From Sporothrix humicola (taxonomy: Eukaryota > Ascomycota > Sordariomycetes > Ophiostomatales > Ophiostomataceae), in NCBI GenBank assembly GCA_021396245.1, contig WNYE01000046.1:95608-159607 (forward strand): 64,000 nt of DNA, in the 5' to 3' direction. The position numbers and the translations under genes are program-made. Every line of letters starts with the position of its first letter. Position 1 is the first letter of the stretch. Of the stretch, positions 30,428 to 40,600 are shown piece by piece. The notes under the pieces are model-generated. The model was given only the letters and a program-made list of their open reading frames with translations. It was not told where the DNA came from and searched no databases.

Positions 30428-30818
30428 GGCAGTCTGTTGTGACTTGTTTCGATTTTGTCTGTCTTTTTGCCTGCATTTACCAAAAGTTAAGATCAAAGTG
30501 CTTATGTTTATGTCAATTTTCAAATTTGTTTCCAAAATGTAAAGATGTGAAATGCTGTCTATGGGAGAGGTATCATAAAAGCCTGCAAGGGCAGAATGCC
30601 GTCTTTCTTTTCGTCCGTTCTTTTTGTCGTCATCCATCTATCCGTTCCAATGCAGCCCAAGATCGTCTCCATTTTGTACAGTCCCAGAACGCCGTGCAAT
30701 GCAGTGTGTCGATTGACAGTGTGTCGATTGACACTTTTGTTTTGTTTTCGTCTCCAACTTTGTCGTCGTTTTTAGTCTCGTCTCGGCTCGTTTTCGGCTT
30801 CGCCTCAGACTCGGTCGC
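30428..30818. other. Convergent 3' intergenic region
   Basis: Between the citrate carrier and the Cbp6-like gene. A short direct repeat GTGTCGATTGACA occurs twice at about 30706-30732. No gene seen. Confidence 0.4.
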
Positions 30819-31295
30819 CTACGACAGTCTGAACATACCGCCCAACCGCTTCTTCACCCGCCCAAGGAAACTCCGCTTCGGCGCCTCCTCCAGCTCCGTC
30901 ATCAGGTCCGAGTAGTACGTCGGGTTCGTCTTGGGCGCCATCAGCACGCCCGTCAGCGTGTACTTGTTCTTGTAGCGGTCGTCGAGCAGTGAGTACAGCG
31001 CGTTGACCTGGCGCAGCTGGCCGAGTTCGTTGGTGGGCGGGTTGCGGGGCGCGCGGCCGGTGGCTTTCTGGATGGCAATGTCGGTAACGGGCGAGGCGGC
31101 ACTGCGGCGGCCGCCGAGCCGGTCCGCCAGGTTCTGGCCGCCCAGAATGTCCGGGAGCTGGAGCTCGGGGCGGAGCAGGTCCTTGGGCCAGCGGGCGAAA
31201 GCCGCCTTGTACTGTTTTGTGAGGAGCTGTCCTGTTAGCCCCACGGAATGTCAATTGAATATCGAAGGAGAACCTACCGTCTTGAGAGTTGACAT
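30819..31295 (-). CDS. Probable cytochrome bc1 assembly factor, Cbp6/UQCC2-like
   Basis: Two exons: a six-codon first exon 31295-31278 (MSTLKT, donor GTAGGT) and 31226-30819, giving 141 residues. The joined start reads MSTLKTLLTKQYKAAFARWP, then KDLLRPELQL. A Lys-rich helix followed by WPxDxLRP is the pattern I recall for UQCC2/Cbp6, which helps translate and stabilise cytochrome b in mitochondria. The C-terminal half holds LYSLLDDRYKNKYTLTG and a basic tail. The family call is from motif memory and not certain. A longer frame through 31872 lacks support. Confidence 0.6.
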
Positions 31296-32458
31296 TGTTG
31301 CGGCTGGCTGACAACAATAGACTGCACAGATGCGGCTGACGTCGTTCCACTTCGACTCGATATCGTGAAATAAAATCTGAAAAGTTGAGCCCACCTCGAG
31401 AAAATGGAGTTGTCTGATTGGCCACTTTCTTTGGAGACCAATTGGAGCAAATAGTGGGCCCAGGGACACAGGCATGAAGGCACAGACACCAGTCTCTCAC
31501 AGGGTGATGCCCCACAAACGAGGCACCAACTTTCGGGGTCTTTGTCCTCTGTGCATTGTGCTGGACAGGGCTGTGCTTTTCCCGCAGAAAGCGGTGGAAC
31601 TCCACTGAAAGCGTAGCCTCGTTTCTTCTCAGAGTCTCCCTCTCGCATAACGTCAGCAATCCCATATTCCTGCCAAATTCCTCCCCTTTCCCGCCAATAT
31701 TACACAATATTCCTCCCCTAAATACCCCTAAATGCCCGCAAAATCCCATAAATCTCCGTAGTTTCGCCCCTGCGTTCCGGCGCTTCCCACGCTCCCTGAA
31801 GTCCCCTGTCAACTCTAGGCAGCGCCCAAACAGGCCAAATGGGCCCCAAAAAGTCAAAACGTCCCCTGACATGTGGGCGAAATAGCGCTCATTGTCCTGT
31901 CACACAGCTGGCATGCCCCTAAATACGCCCAAAACGGCCGCGCAACAGCCAAGATTCCATCTCCTGCGGGTGTCCTCCTGTCCTCCTGTCCTCCCGCCCT
32001 CCTTTCCCGTCTTCGTAATCTCTCAACCTAAAACAAAACCCACTTTGCCTTTTGCTCTCTCATTCGATTCCCAACCCAAACCCACCTGACGATCGTCGCT
32101 TCCCTTGACGTATTCTTTTGGAAGGCGGCCATTTCGATCGTGCGTCTTCTTTCATTCTTCTTTCGATCCTCGACACAACGCACTGCGTGCGTCTTCATCT
32201 CGACGACTTCTTTTCCACCTCTATCCTCTCTTCGACTCTCTCCTCGCCTCGTCACTCGCCTCCTACTCCCTTGAAACCCGCCAAGCCGTTGAATCCACAT
32301 TCATTCATTTCAACACATTTCAGCCAGCAAAGACGACGACAGTGACAACATTGATTCGAGTCGACGGAAACATCAACATTCGACATCAACATCGACGACA
32401 TCAATGCCCAACGACCGAACCTTATTGCCATCCTACCCTTCGTCCCCCCGCCGCAGCC
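31296..32458. promoter_or_regulatory. Divergent upstream region of the Cbp6-like and Bsd2-like genes
   Basis: About 1.16 kb between divergent genes. The Bsd2-like side is pyrimidine-rich (about 31960-32330). No further gene supported. Confidence 0.4.
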
Positions 32459-33751
32459 ATGTCGGCACGGTACGAGCGGGTGAATGCCCAGGACAACGAC
32501 GACCGTGACGACGCCACCGAAAACGACAACCTCTTCTCGCCCAACCCGGCCATCCCCAACTCGCCGCCGCCGTCGTTCCGGTCACGCCAGTCGTCACGAT
32601 CGCCAACAAACGCCAATGCTGTGAGAGGCGGCCGCCGCCACGGCACGGCCTCTGTGCACACGACCAACTCGGTCGTCGACCCGGCACTGGCGGACGCCTT
32701 TGGCGAGGACGACGACGCGAGCGACAGCGATGCCTCTTCTGATGCGGGCGACGACGACCGGCAGCGGCTGATGCGCAGCCGGGACGCGCTGCGGCCGATG
32801 CGGGCGCCGGCGTGGATGACGCAGCCGCCGCAGACAACAGCGACGGCGACGACGACGACGAGCGGCAGCTCGGAGGAGGCGGCAGAGAGTAACAACAACA
32901 CACCCCCTTCGACGTCGACATCACCACCACCCACCCGCCGACCTGCCCCCACCCCATCCGGGGCCACGACCGGCCGCGTCTACGGCGGCGGCATCCAGTC
33001 CGACGGCGTCTTTTCCAACCTGACCGCGCGGCCAGAACCGGGCGAGGAGAAGGATGAGCTCCCACCTGTAAGTGCCTTGTCATTCTCCACCCCTGACATT
33101 CTATGTTGAATCGTACTAACGCTGGCCTAGACCTACGAACAAGCCGCTGCCGACGCCGCGCCGCCGTACTGGGAGACCACCATCCTGGCGCCGCACCTCG
33201 GTGGACCCGACGACGTCTACGTCGACGGCATGCCCGTCGGCTCCGTCTTCTCGTTTATCTGGAACGGCATGATCTCCATGTCCTTCCAGGTCGTCGGCTT
33301 CCTGCTGACGTACCTGCTGCACTCGACCCACGCAGCCAAGAACGGCTCCCGCGCGGGTCTCGGCATCACCCTGATCCAGTACGGTTTTTACTTGAAAGGG
33401 GCGGACGACAATGGCAGTGGCGGCAGTGGAATGGCCGCCGCCGGCGCGGCTGCGGCCAAGACGTCCGACGGCTACGCCGCGCCGCCCGACCCCAACTCGC
33501 ACAATTTCGACCCGTCGACTGTGGGCACGGGCACTTCATCTGGAGGCGATGGTGGTTCGAGTCTCTCCGACATTGCCAGCAGCGAGTGGGCCGCGTATGC
33601 GCTGATGATTGTGGGCTGGCTGATTTTGATCAAGAGCGTTTCCGATTTCCTGCGGGCACGGCGGCACGAGCAGCTCGTCCTGCAAAGCCCGGACCGCGGG
33701 CTGGGCGTGGCCGTGATTGCCGAGGGCGAGAATCCGGAACGGGTTGTCTAG
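32459..33751 (+). CDS. Bsd2-like membrane adaptor (Ndfip/PPxY family)
   Basis: Two exons, 32459-33067 and 33131-33751, giving 409 residues. The intron sits exactly at a PPTY motif (LPP-TYEQAA), a PPxY that binds WW domains of Nedd4/Rsp5 ubiquitin ligases. It is followed by PPYWETTILAP and three membrane segments (SFIWNGMISMSFQVVGFLLTY, the GLGITLIQYGFYL region and ALMIVGWLILIKSVSDFL). Yeast Bsd2 and animal Ndfip1/2 recruit the ligase to sort metal transporters and other cargo to vacuoles. The N-terminal 200 residues are disordered. An insert of Gly/Ala/Ser between TM2 and TM3 is long. Confidence 0.85.
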
Positions 33752-34391
33752 CCTCTGTGTTCATGTCGTTCATTTGTTTTGGTTTTCTTCGTCATTTCTT
33801 TTTTGGTGTTTTGGGCAAGCATAACATTCCTTATTCATTTTTCCTTGTGTTCGAAATAACAATCATTCATCCTTTTTCTTTGATAATGTTCGTCTTCTCT
33901 CATTTCTTTATTGCGTGATTCTCTGTTGTCGCCGTCTTTGTAGACTTGTTTGGTACATGTACAGCGATGGTGGGTATCTTAAGGCCTTTGGTGATACTTG
34001 CTCCTATAGAAAAGAAACAACAGTATTGCGTACGGTATTATTATGGAATATTTGATCGATAACACGTCGACTAAACTGCTCATGTGATGTCCATCGACCA
34101 CTTTGTACTCTATCGCCCCTGTGACGCAAACGATACCCGCTGTGGAGTGATCGTTTTAGCGGGGTCAGCGTGGGGCCAGCACTTACAAGAGAGCTCGATC
34201 GATCGACCTCAACCTCGACCTCTCTTGTCGATAACACCAACCTCGACACCTACAAGCTTGCTACGGATAACGACGACGACACTGACAACAATCATCGACA
34301 CACGCACTCAACCCTGGCGCTCTTCAGACACACCCGTCTTTTCTTTCATCGTCTCCGGCCATTTTCATCGTCCACACCCACCTCCACGACA
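33752..34391. other. Intergenic region upstream of the methyltransferase gene
   Basis: The first part is T-rich 3' region. From about 34190 it is a CGA/ACC-rich 5' leader. No gene seen. Confidence 0.4.
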
Positions 34392-35096
34392 ATGGCCTGG
34401 CGCAGCTCCGGCGACTCGCTGGCCGAGCTCGTCGACAATCTCGTAGCCAACCGCATGATCACGGATGACCGCGTCAAGCAGGCGTTCCTGGCCGTCGACC
34501 GCGCCCACTATGCGCCGCGCAGCCCGTACAAGGACGCGCCGCAGTCGATTGGCCACGGCGTCACCATTTCCGCGCCGCACATGCACGCCCTCGCGATCCA
34601 GCATTTGGGCAAATTTGTCCTCCCAAAGGACTCGGGCCCCAGCCCTCGTATTTTAGACATTGGCAGCGGCTCCGGCTACCTGACGCACATCCTGGCCGAG
34701 CTGGCCGGGCCGGACTCCCAAGTAATCGGCGTCGAGCACATTGGCGCACTGGCCGAGCAAGGCAAGGAAAACATGGCCAAGAGCGAGCATGGACGCCAAC
34801 TTCTCTCCTCGGGCCAGGTCAAGTTTGTCGTCGGTGACGGCCGGCTGGGCGCGCCTGGCGAGCTGGCGGGCGACGGCTTCGACGCCATCCACGTGGGCGC
34901 CTCGGCCGCCTCGTTGCATCCTGCCCTTCTCTCCCAACTCCGCGCGCCTGGGCGCATCTTTATCCCAATGAACGACGAGGGCGACACGGACGGCAACCAG
35001 TCGGTGTGGACCGTCGACAAGGCGGCCGACGGCACGGTGACAAAGAGCAGGCTGTTTGGCGTGCGGTACGTGCCGCTGACGGATGCGCCGAGGTGA
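34392..35096 (+). CDS. pcm1: Protein-L-isoaspartate O-methyltransferase
   Basis: A single exon of 234 residues from the ATG at 34392. The family pattern is complete: VDRAHYAP, YKDAPQSIGHGVTISAPHMH, then the AdoMet-binding motif LDIGSGSGYLTHILAEL, the acidic VIGVEHIG, and GDGRLG...FDAIHVGASA with LRAPGRIFIPMN. The enzyme methylates isoaspartyl residues in aged proteins as the first step of repair, in the cytosol. Length is typical (210-240). Confidence 0.9.
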   Translation: MAWRSSGDSLAELVDNLVANRMITDDRVKQAFLAVDRAHYAPRSPYKDAPQSIGHGVTISAPHMHALAIQHLGKFVLPKDSGPSPRILDIGSGSGYLTHILAELAGPDSQVIGVEHIGALAEQGKENMAKSEHGRQLLSSGQVKFVVGDGRLGAPGELAGDGFDAIHVGASAASLHPALLSQLRAPGRIFIPMNDEGDTDGNQSVWTVDKAADGTVTKSRLFGVRYVPLTDAPR

Positions 35097-35371
35097 GGGG
35101 GAGGAAGAGAATGAATGACGAAATTGATTGAAAGTGTTCTGGGTGTACTTATGAATTACGATTAATACCAATATAATGCAAGATTGACGACTGCCGAGGG
35201 GTCAATATGGGAGATTGTCTAGACCTGGATTCATATTCACCCGCGGCAAGTCTATTATTATCCATAACCAGGTCTTTGCCAGAGATGGGGCTGCAGTGAC
35301 GTTTTTATTTAAATGATACCATGGAGCCTTTGTCAATGTGATTGATTTGGACTATCCTGACGTCCGTAGGA

Positions 35372-37232
35372 ATGTTCACGATTATGTTCTTGCTGATTGC
35401 TCTGCTGGCGACTGCGTTTGCCGCATCTGCCTCCAGCACACCACTGACTGTCGACGTCGGCTATGCTTCATACACTGGCGTCCGCAACGTCTCAACCGGC
35501 CTGACAACCTGGAAAGGCATCCGCTATGCCCAGCCGCCTGTCGGGCTTCTCCGGTGGCAGGCGCCTCGACCGTTGGCCGACAACTCGACAAACACGTCGA
35601 CACCGATTCTGGCCGACAAGTTCGGCCCGGCCTGTCCCCAGTCTTTGCCCCAAGTCCCGGGCGCATCCTCTCTCTTTATTCCGGGGAATGAGGACTGTCT
35701 TTACCTCAACGTATATGCACCGACCAACACCAACGACTCTTTGCCTGTCCTTGTCTGGATCCATGGCGGCGGCTATGGCGAGGGGGATGGCACGCAGGAC
35801 CTGTCGGAACTTCTGGCCGCCACTGTTCACTCAAACCCAATGGTCGCCGTCTCGATCCAGTACCGCCTCGGCGCATTCGGCTTTCTGGCATCCAAAGAGG
35901 TCAAAAAGAGAGGAACTCTGAACGCCGGCCTGCTGGACCAGCGGGCAGCCCTGGACTGGGTGCAGCGGCACATCCGCGCTTTTGGCGGCGATCCAGCGCG
36001 GGTTACGCTGGCCGGAGAGTCCGCCGGGGCTGGGTCGGTCTTGCTGCACACCATGTCGACCGACCCGCCCGTCTTCCAGAATGTGTGGACCGCCTCGCCG
36101 TGGATACCGACGCAGCCACGGTTCGATGGTGCCGGGACAGGAAAACACTACACCGATTTTGTCACGGCCGCCGGCTGTGCCAACGCGACGGACGCCTTTG
36201 GCTGTCTTCTCACCCAAGACACGTTGCTCCTCCAGTGGGCCGGCAACTGGGTATCTACCAACGCGCCCACGCCGTACGGCAACTGGGCGTTTGTGCCGGT
36301 GACGGACGATTCTCTGCTCACAGGACCGCCGAGTCGATTGCTGGCAGACAGCCATGTGCGAGGGAACGCCCTCGTTGGAAACAATGCCGACGAAGGCGTG
36401 CTGCTTGTGCCGGCCACCATTCGGACAGAAGCCGACCTGCGGGCATGGTTGCGGGCATACTTTCACGAGTTGGCGGAAGACGACATTAACGACATCCTGG
36501 CTGTCTACCCGCCGTCCAATACGACACTCCCTGTGACTGGATACGAGACAGACGGCCGGCACGCCCCGACAGCAAATGATGTGAGCAGTGCCGCCGTCGG
36601 TGTCCAACAACGGGCATACGTAAGTTGCCATGAAAGAATTCACTTACATAACTCCCACTGACCTGTAGAACATCTACGCCGAGGCGTCCGTCGTGTGCCC
36701 GAGCTACTGGCTGTCGGTCGCATTCTCGGGCAACGGCAGCAGAGCCTACCACTACCAATATTCGGTCCCGTTTGCGGCGCACGGTGCCGACTTGACGGCG
36801 TATTGGGGACCGCCGACGGCCAACCAAGGACCGGACTTTGTCCAGGCATTCCGGGGTGAGTAGGCCACAAGGCGACTGTCTTTTGATGTCTGCTAACCGT
36901 GAGCTGTAGAAATCATCACCGCGTTCGTGTCGACTGGAAACCCGTCCATCCCGTCAGCAGTTGCCAACGGGCAGTCCAACAGTACGGCACCCAACGTGGT
37001 TGAGAACTGGCCGATATGGACCTCTCCCAACGGCCACTCTCTCGTCAACCTGAATCAGACAGGCGGCACACTATACTCGGTACGCTCTCCAACGGGAGTG
37101 GGAAATGTCACACAGTACACCGGTCCTGGCCTTAGAAATAGTTTCTCGGTGGAAGATGCCGATGCGTGGGAGGGTTGGAGGGGTGCACGCTGTGCATTTT
37201 GGCAAAAGATGGGGGCAAAAGTTCCAGAGTGA
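35372..37232 (+). CDS. Secreted type-B carboxylesterase/lipase
   Basis: Three exons, 35372-36619, 36669-36855 and 36910-37232, giving 585 residues. The start at 35372 gives a signal peptide (MFTIMFLLIALLATAFAASA); an upstream in-frame extension has no ATG. The esterase hallmarks are present: WKGIRYAQPPVG, EDCLYLNVYAP, oxyanion loop HGGG (131-134), GESAG with the nucleophile Ser about 217, the acid in VGNNADEG and the His in FAAHGADL in exon 2. Several N-x-S/T sites fit secretion. Substrate cannot be inferred. Confidence 0.87.
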
Positions 37233-37606
37233 ACAAGTCAAGAGTCAAATCAAGAGCCAGGATGTCAAGAAAGTAGCTGTAACAAAAAGGCTGCAGAACG
37301 TCTTCATTTCATACCAAAGAAACAATAATGTATCATCTTTCCAGTCTAATCATGCATTTTTCTAATATATGCCAGAGAACAGGTTGAAGACAAGAGACGT
37401 AGGAGACGTAAGAAAGGGTAAACAAACAAGACAAGAACGGAATAGGATATTAGGAAAAGTGACGAATAGAGACAAAACCAAAGAGTCATAGGACACATGA
37501 GGTGATACGTTGAGAGATTGCGAGTGGAAAGTGGAAAGAGTAATGCCAGACAAATCGCAATGAGAAACGCAACCAAAAAGAATGAGGCAGACAAAAAACC
37601 AAGACA
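37233..37606. other. Convergent 3' intergenic region
   Basis: A-rich 3' regions of the esterase and Atg26 genes. Nothing else seen. Confidence 0.4.
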
Positions 37607-40600
37607 TTACTTCTGCGCCGACCCAATGCCCAGAATCCGGCTACCGAGAGCCTTGTAGCTGCTGCCAGCACGTCCTCCACCGACAGCACCTCCAGTCTGC
37701 GCTCCGCCATTGTCACCCCCACCGCCGCCCGGCAAAATCATCGACTGCTGCATCGGGTCCTCGTCCCCAACAAACGTCCAGCTCTCCTCGGGCTCGTCGT
37801 CGTCAATCGCGTCCGTGTCGCCGGCGTCGTCGTCGTCGCCATTACCAAGACTACTCATTCCATCCACACTCGGCTTCCGCACCCCCACACCGCTCTTGAC
37901 CGCCTTTTCGCGCACCAGCGACTTGGCGTACTCCATGTCGCGGTAGATGTTCTGGATCGCCGCGTCGACGCCGTTCTCCTGGCGGATCTGCTCGCCCAGC
38001 ACCCGCGCCTTGCGGATCATGCGGTCCGAGTTGGTCGCTTCCCAGAGCGCGCGCGCAAACGACACGGCGCCCCATTTCTTCAGACAAATGCCGACGCCCA
38101 GGTCTTCGACGCGCATGCCGAAAAAGAACTGGTCGCCAAAGAAGGGGCGGATGATCGTGGGGATGCCTGCCCGCAGGGACGCACCGGTGGTGCCGGAGCC
38201 GCCGTGGTGGGCGGCGGCGTCGATCTGCGCAAAGAGCCAGTCGTGCGGGGCCGACTTGATGGGGAAGATTTCGGGCGGGAACTTGTCATCGGCCGGCGGC
38301 GGAGGAGGAGCAGCCGCATCCTTATCCTTGTCCTTATCCTTGTCTTTGCTGCCGACCATCCGGTCCGACCAGCCCTTGGACAGAATACACCGCACGTCCG
38401 CCTTGGCCACGGCATCAAGGACGTCCTGTGTCATCTTGGCCGGGTCCGGAACCACGATAGAGCCGAACCCGACGTACACAATCTTTTTGCGGTCGCGGCG
38501 TGCCGTGGCGATAAAGTCGAGCAGGTCCTGCGGCGGCGTCCACGCCGGCTTCTTTTCGACCGCCGTGTTTGTGATTGTGTCTGCGTCCGTCTCCTTGGCT
38601 TTGCCCTTGCCCTTGACGTCGGGCTCGCCCTCCTTGTCATCCTTGGCCGTGATGTTGGTCCCTTCGTCCAGGAACCAGTAGCCCGTCACGCGAATCCAGT
38701 CGCTGTAGTCGAGCGGCGGCGGCACCACGCACGCGCTAAAGTTGTACAGGAACGGCACCTTGTTGACCTGCATCTTTTCGAGGGACGTGTTGCGCAGCCC
38801 CAGCGTGCGGTTCCGCCACTTGTTGATCTGCCCGGCCGTCGCCCGCCAAAACACCGTCTCGAACATGGTGTACGACAGCTGGTTGTACGCGCCGCCCATC
38901 TTGCGCTCCGGCATCAGGAACGCGTGCGGGTACGCGCGCGTGCGCGTCCACGGCATCGTGAAAGCACGAAAGTACGGGATCTGCAGCTTCTCGGCAATGT
39001 GGATGCCGGCCATGGCGCTGGGCGACTCGATCAGCAGGTCCGCGCCCTGGCACGCCGTCCACGCTGTCGACAGCAGTTCGTCGAGCCACGTGCGCATCTT
39101 GGAGTTGGCTTCACGCAAGAACTGGAACGTAAAGGTGCCGTTCTCGATGCAGATGCGCATCAGCTCGCCCGGGTCGCCCGCGACGCGGCCGTAGTCGAGC
39201 CCGTGGCTGCGGATCCAGCCCTCGAACTCGGGGTGTGTGGCAATCCGCACATGGTGTCCCTCGGCCAACAGACCGCGGCCCAGGGCAATGTACGGCTGCA
39301 CATCACCGCGCGAGCCGATCGTCAAACAGGTGATGTGTAGGGGCTTGGATGGCTTGAAGTTGAGGAAGGACGCCTTGGGGTCGTCAAACAGGATCGTGGG
39401 AGGCTCGGCCATGAGTGCCGACTGACGCAGGATCTTGCGGTTCTGGCGCTCCTCCTTGGTCTCCGAGTTGACAACCGCCTTGGCAGCCGAGACAGCATGT
39501 GCGGCCGACTCCGCGGGAGTTTCGGCGTGCTCGTCAAACTTAGCGGCTGCCTCTTCGCGCGCCTCCTTGAGGGCATCACGTTCGGCTAAGGCTGCCTCGG
39601 CACCGGCCTTGTCCTCCTCGTTCAAGATGCCCGACTCCTTAAGTACGCGCACTTTTTCGAGGAGGTGCAGCAGGGTGATGGCGCAGTCGTCGCGCATGTC
39701 GTTGGAGTGGAACTCAAAGAACAGCTCTTCAAAGCCGCGGATGACAATCACGAGGCCCAGGTAGCCGTACCGGAAGCCCTTTTCTTTGGTGACGTTCTCA
39801 ATGTCCTTGAGCGGCAGGATCAGCTTGGTGCGCGTGCCGGGCACCATGCTGCGGTAGCAAAAGTAGCGTTCACTGATATAAATCTTGCCATACAGAGGCA
39901 GCACGCGCATGATGGACCCAAAGTAGGTGGCCTGCAGCTTCTCGGTCTCGGGGAGCATAAAGTGCTCGCGGAAGTGCTCGTTGGAGACGATGGCGTCGGC
40001 CTCGGAGATTTCGGCCTCGTCGATTGGGTGGCCGTCCTGGCGCAGTGCCGCTTCGTCAAAGTGCTGGCGGCCGCCCTTCCACATGCCTGAGACCTTTTCG
40101 ACGTAGCCCATTGACTCGGTCGCCAGCATGGTGCTAACACGGCGCGAATGGCGGTTTAGCCAGCTCGCATAGGCGCCGGCACGCTGCAGAGGGTAGGTGC
40201 CGAGGCGGGCCAGGTTCTGGGCCAAGCCGTCATCGTTCTCGTCAAACTCGTCATTACCAGATGCCTTGTTCTTGCGGATGTGGCCTGTTGTGGCGGCATG
40301 ATGGGGCGGATGGGGCTTGGGAGGCTTGGGAGGCTTGGGGATCTTTGGCTTATGTGGCGTGGAGGGACCGGCAGAATCGCGCGATCCGCTTCCATTGTCC
40401 ATGGTAGGGCTCTGGAAGACTTCGCTGCCGTGGAGGATCTGGCTGCCTGAAGGGTCGTCGCTTGATGAGGCGGCTAGGTTCGAGAAGCTGATCTGGCTCG
40501 GATCCTCGACCGACGACTGCATGAACGAGTCGACCGAGTCTTGCATGTCGGACGACTGCTGGTGGGTGGCCGATGCGCTGCGGGTGCTGACCTTGCGGCT

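Noticed and set aside
30805..31872. 355-codon minus-strand frame over the Cbp6-like gene
   Set aside because: Different frame from the conserved spliced reading and no family motif.
38204..39340. 378-codon plus-strand frame inside Atg26
   Set aside because: Antisense shadow of the GC-rich catalytic region of Atg26.
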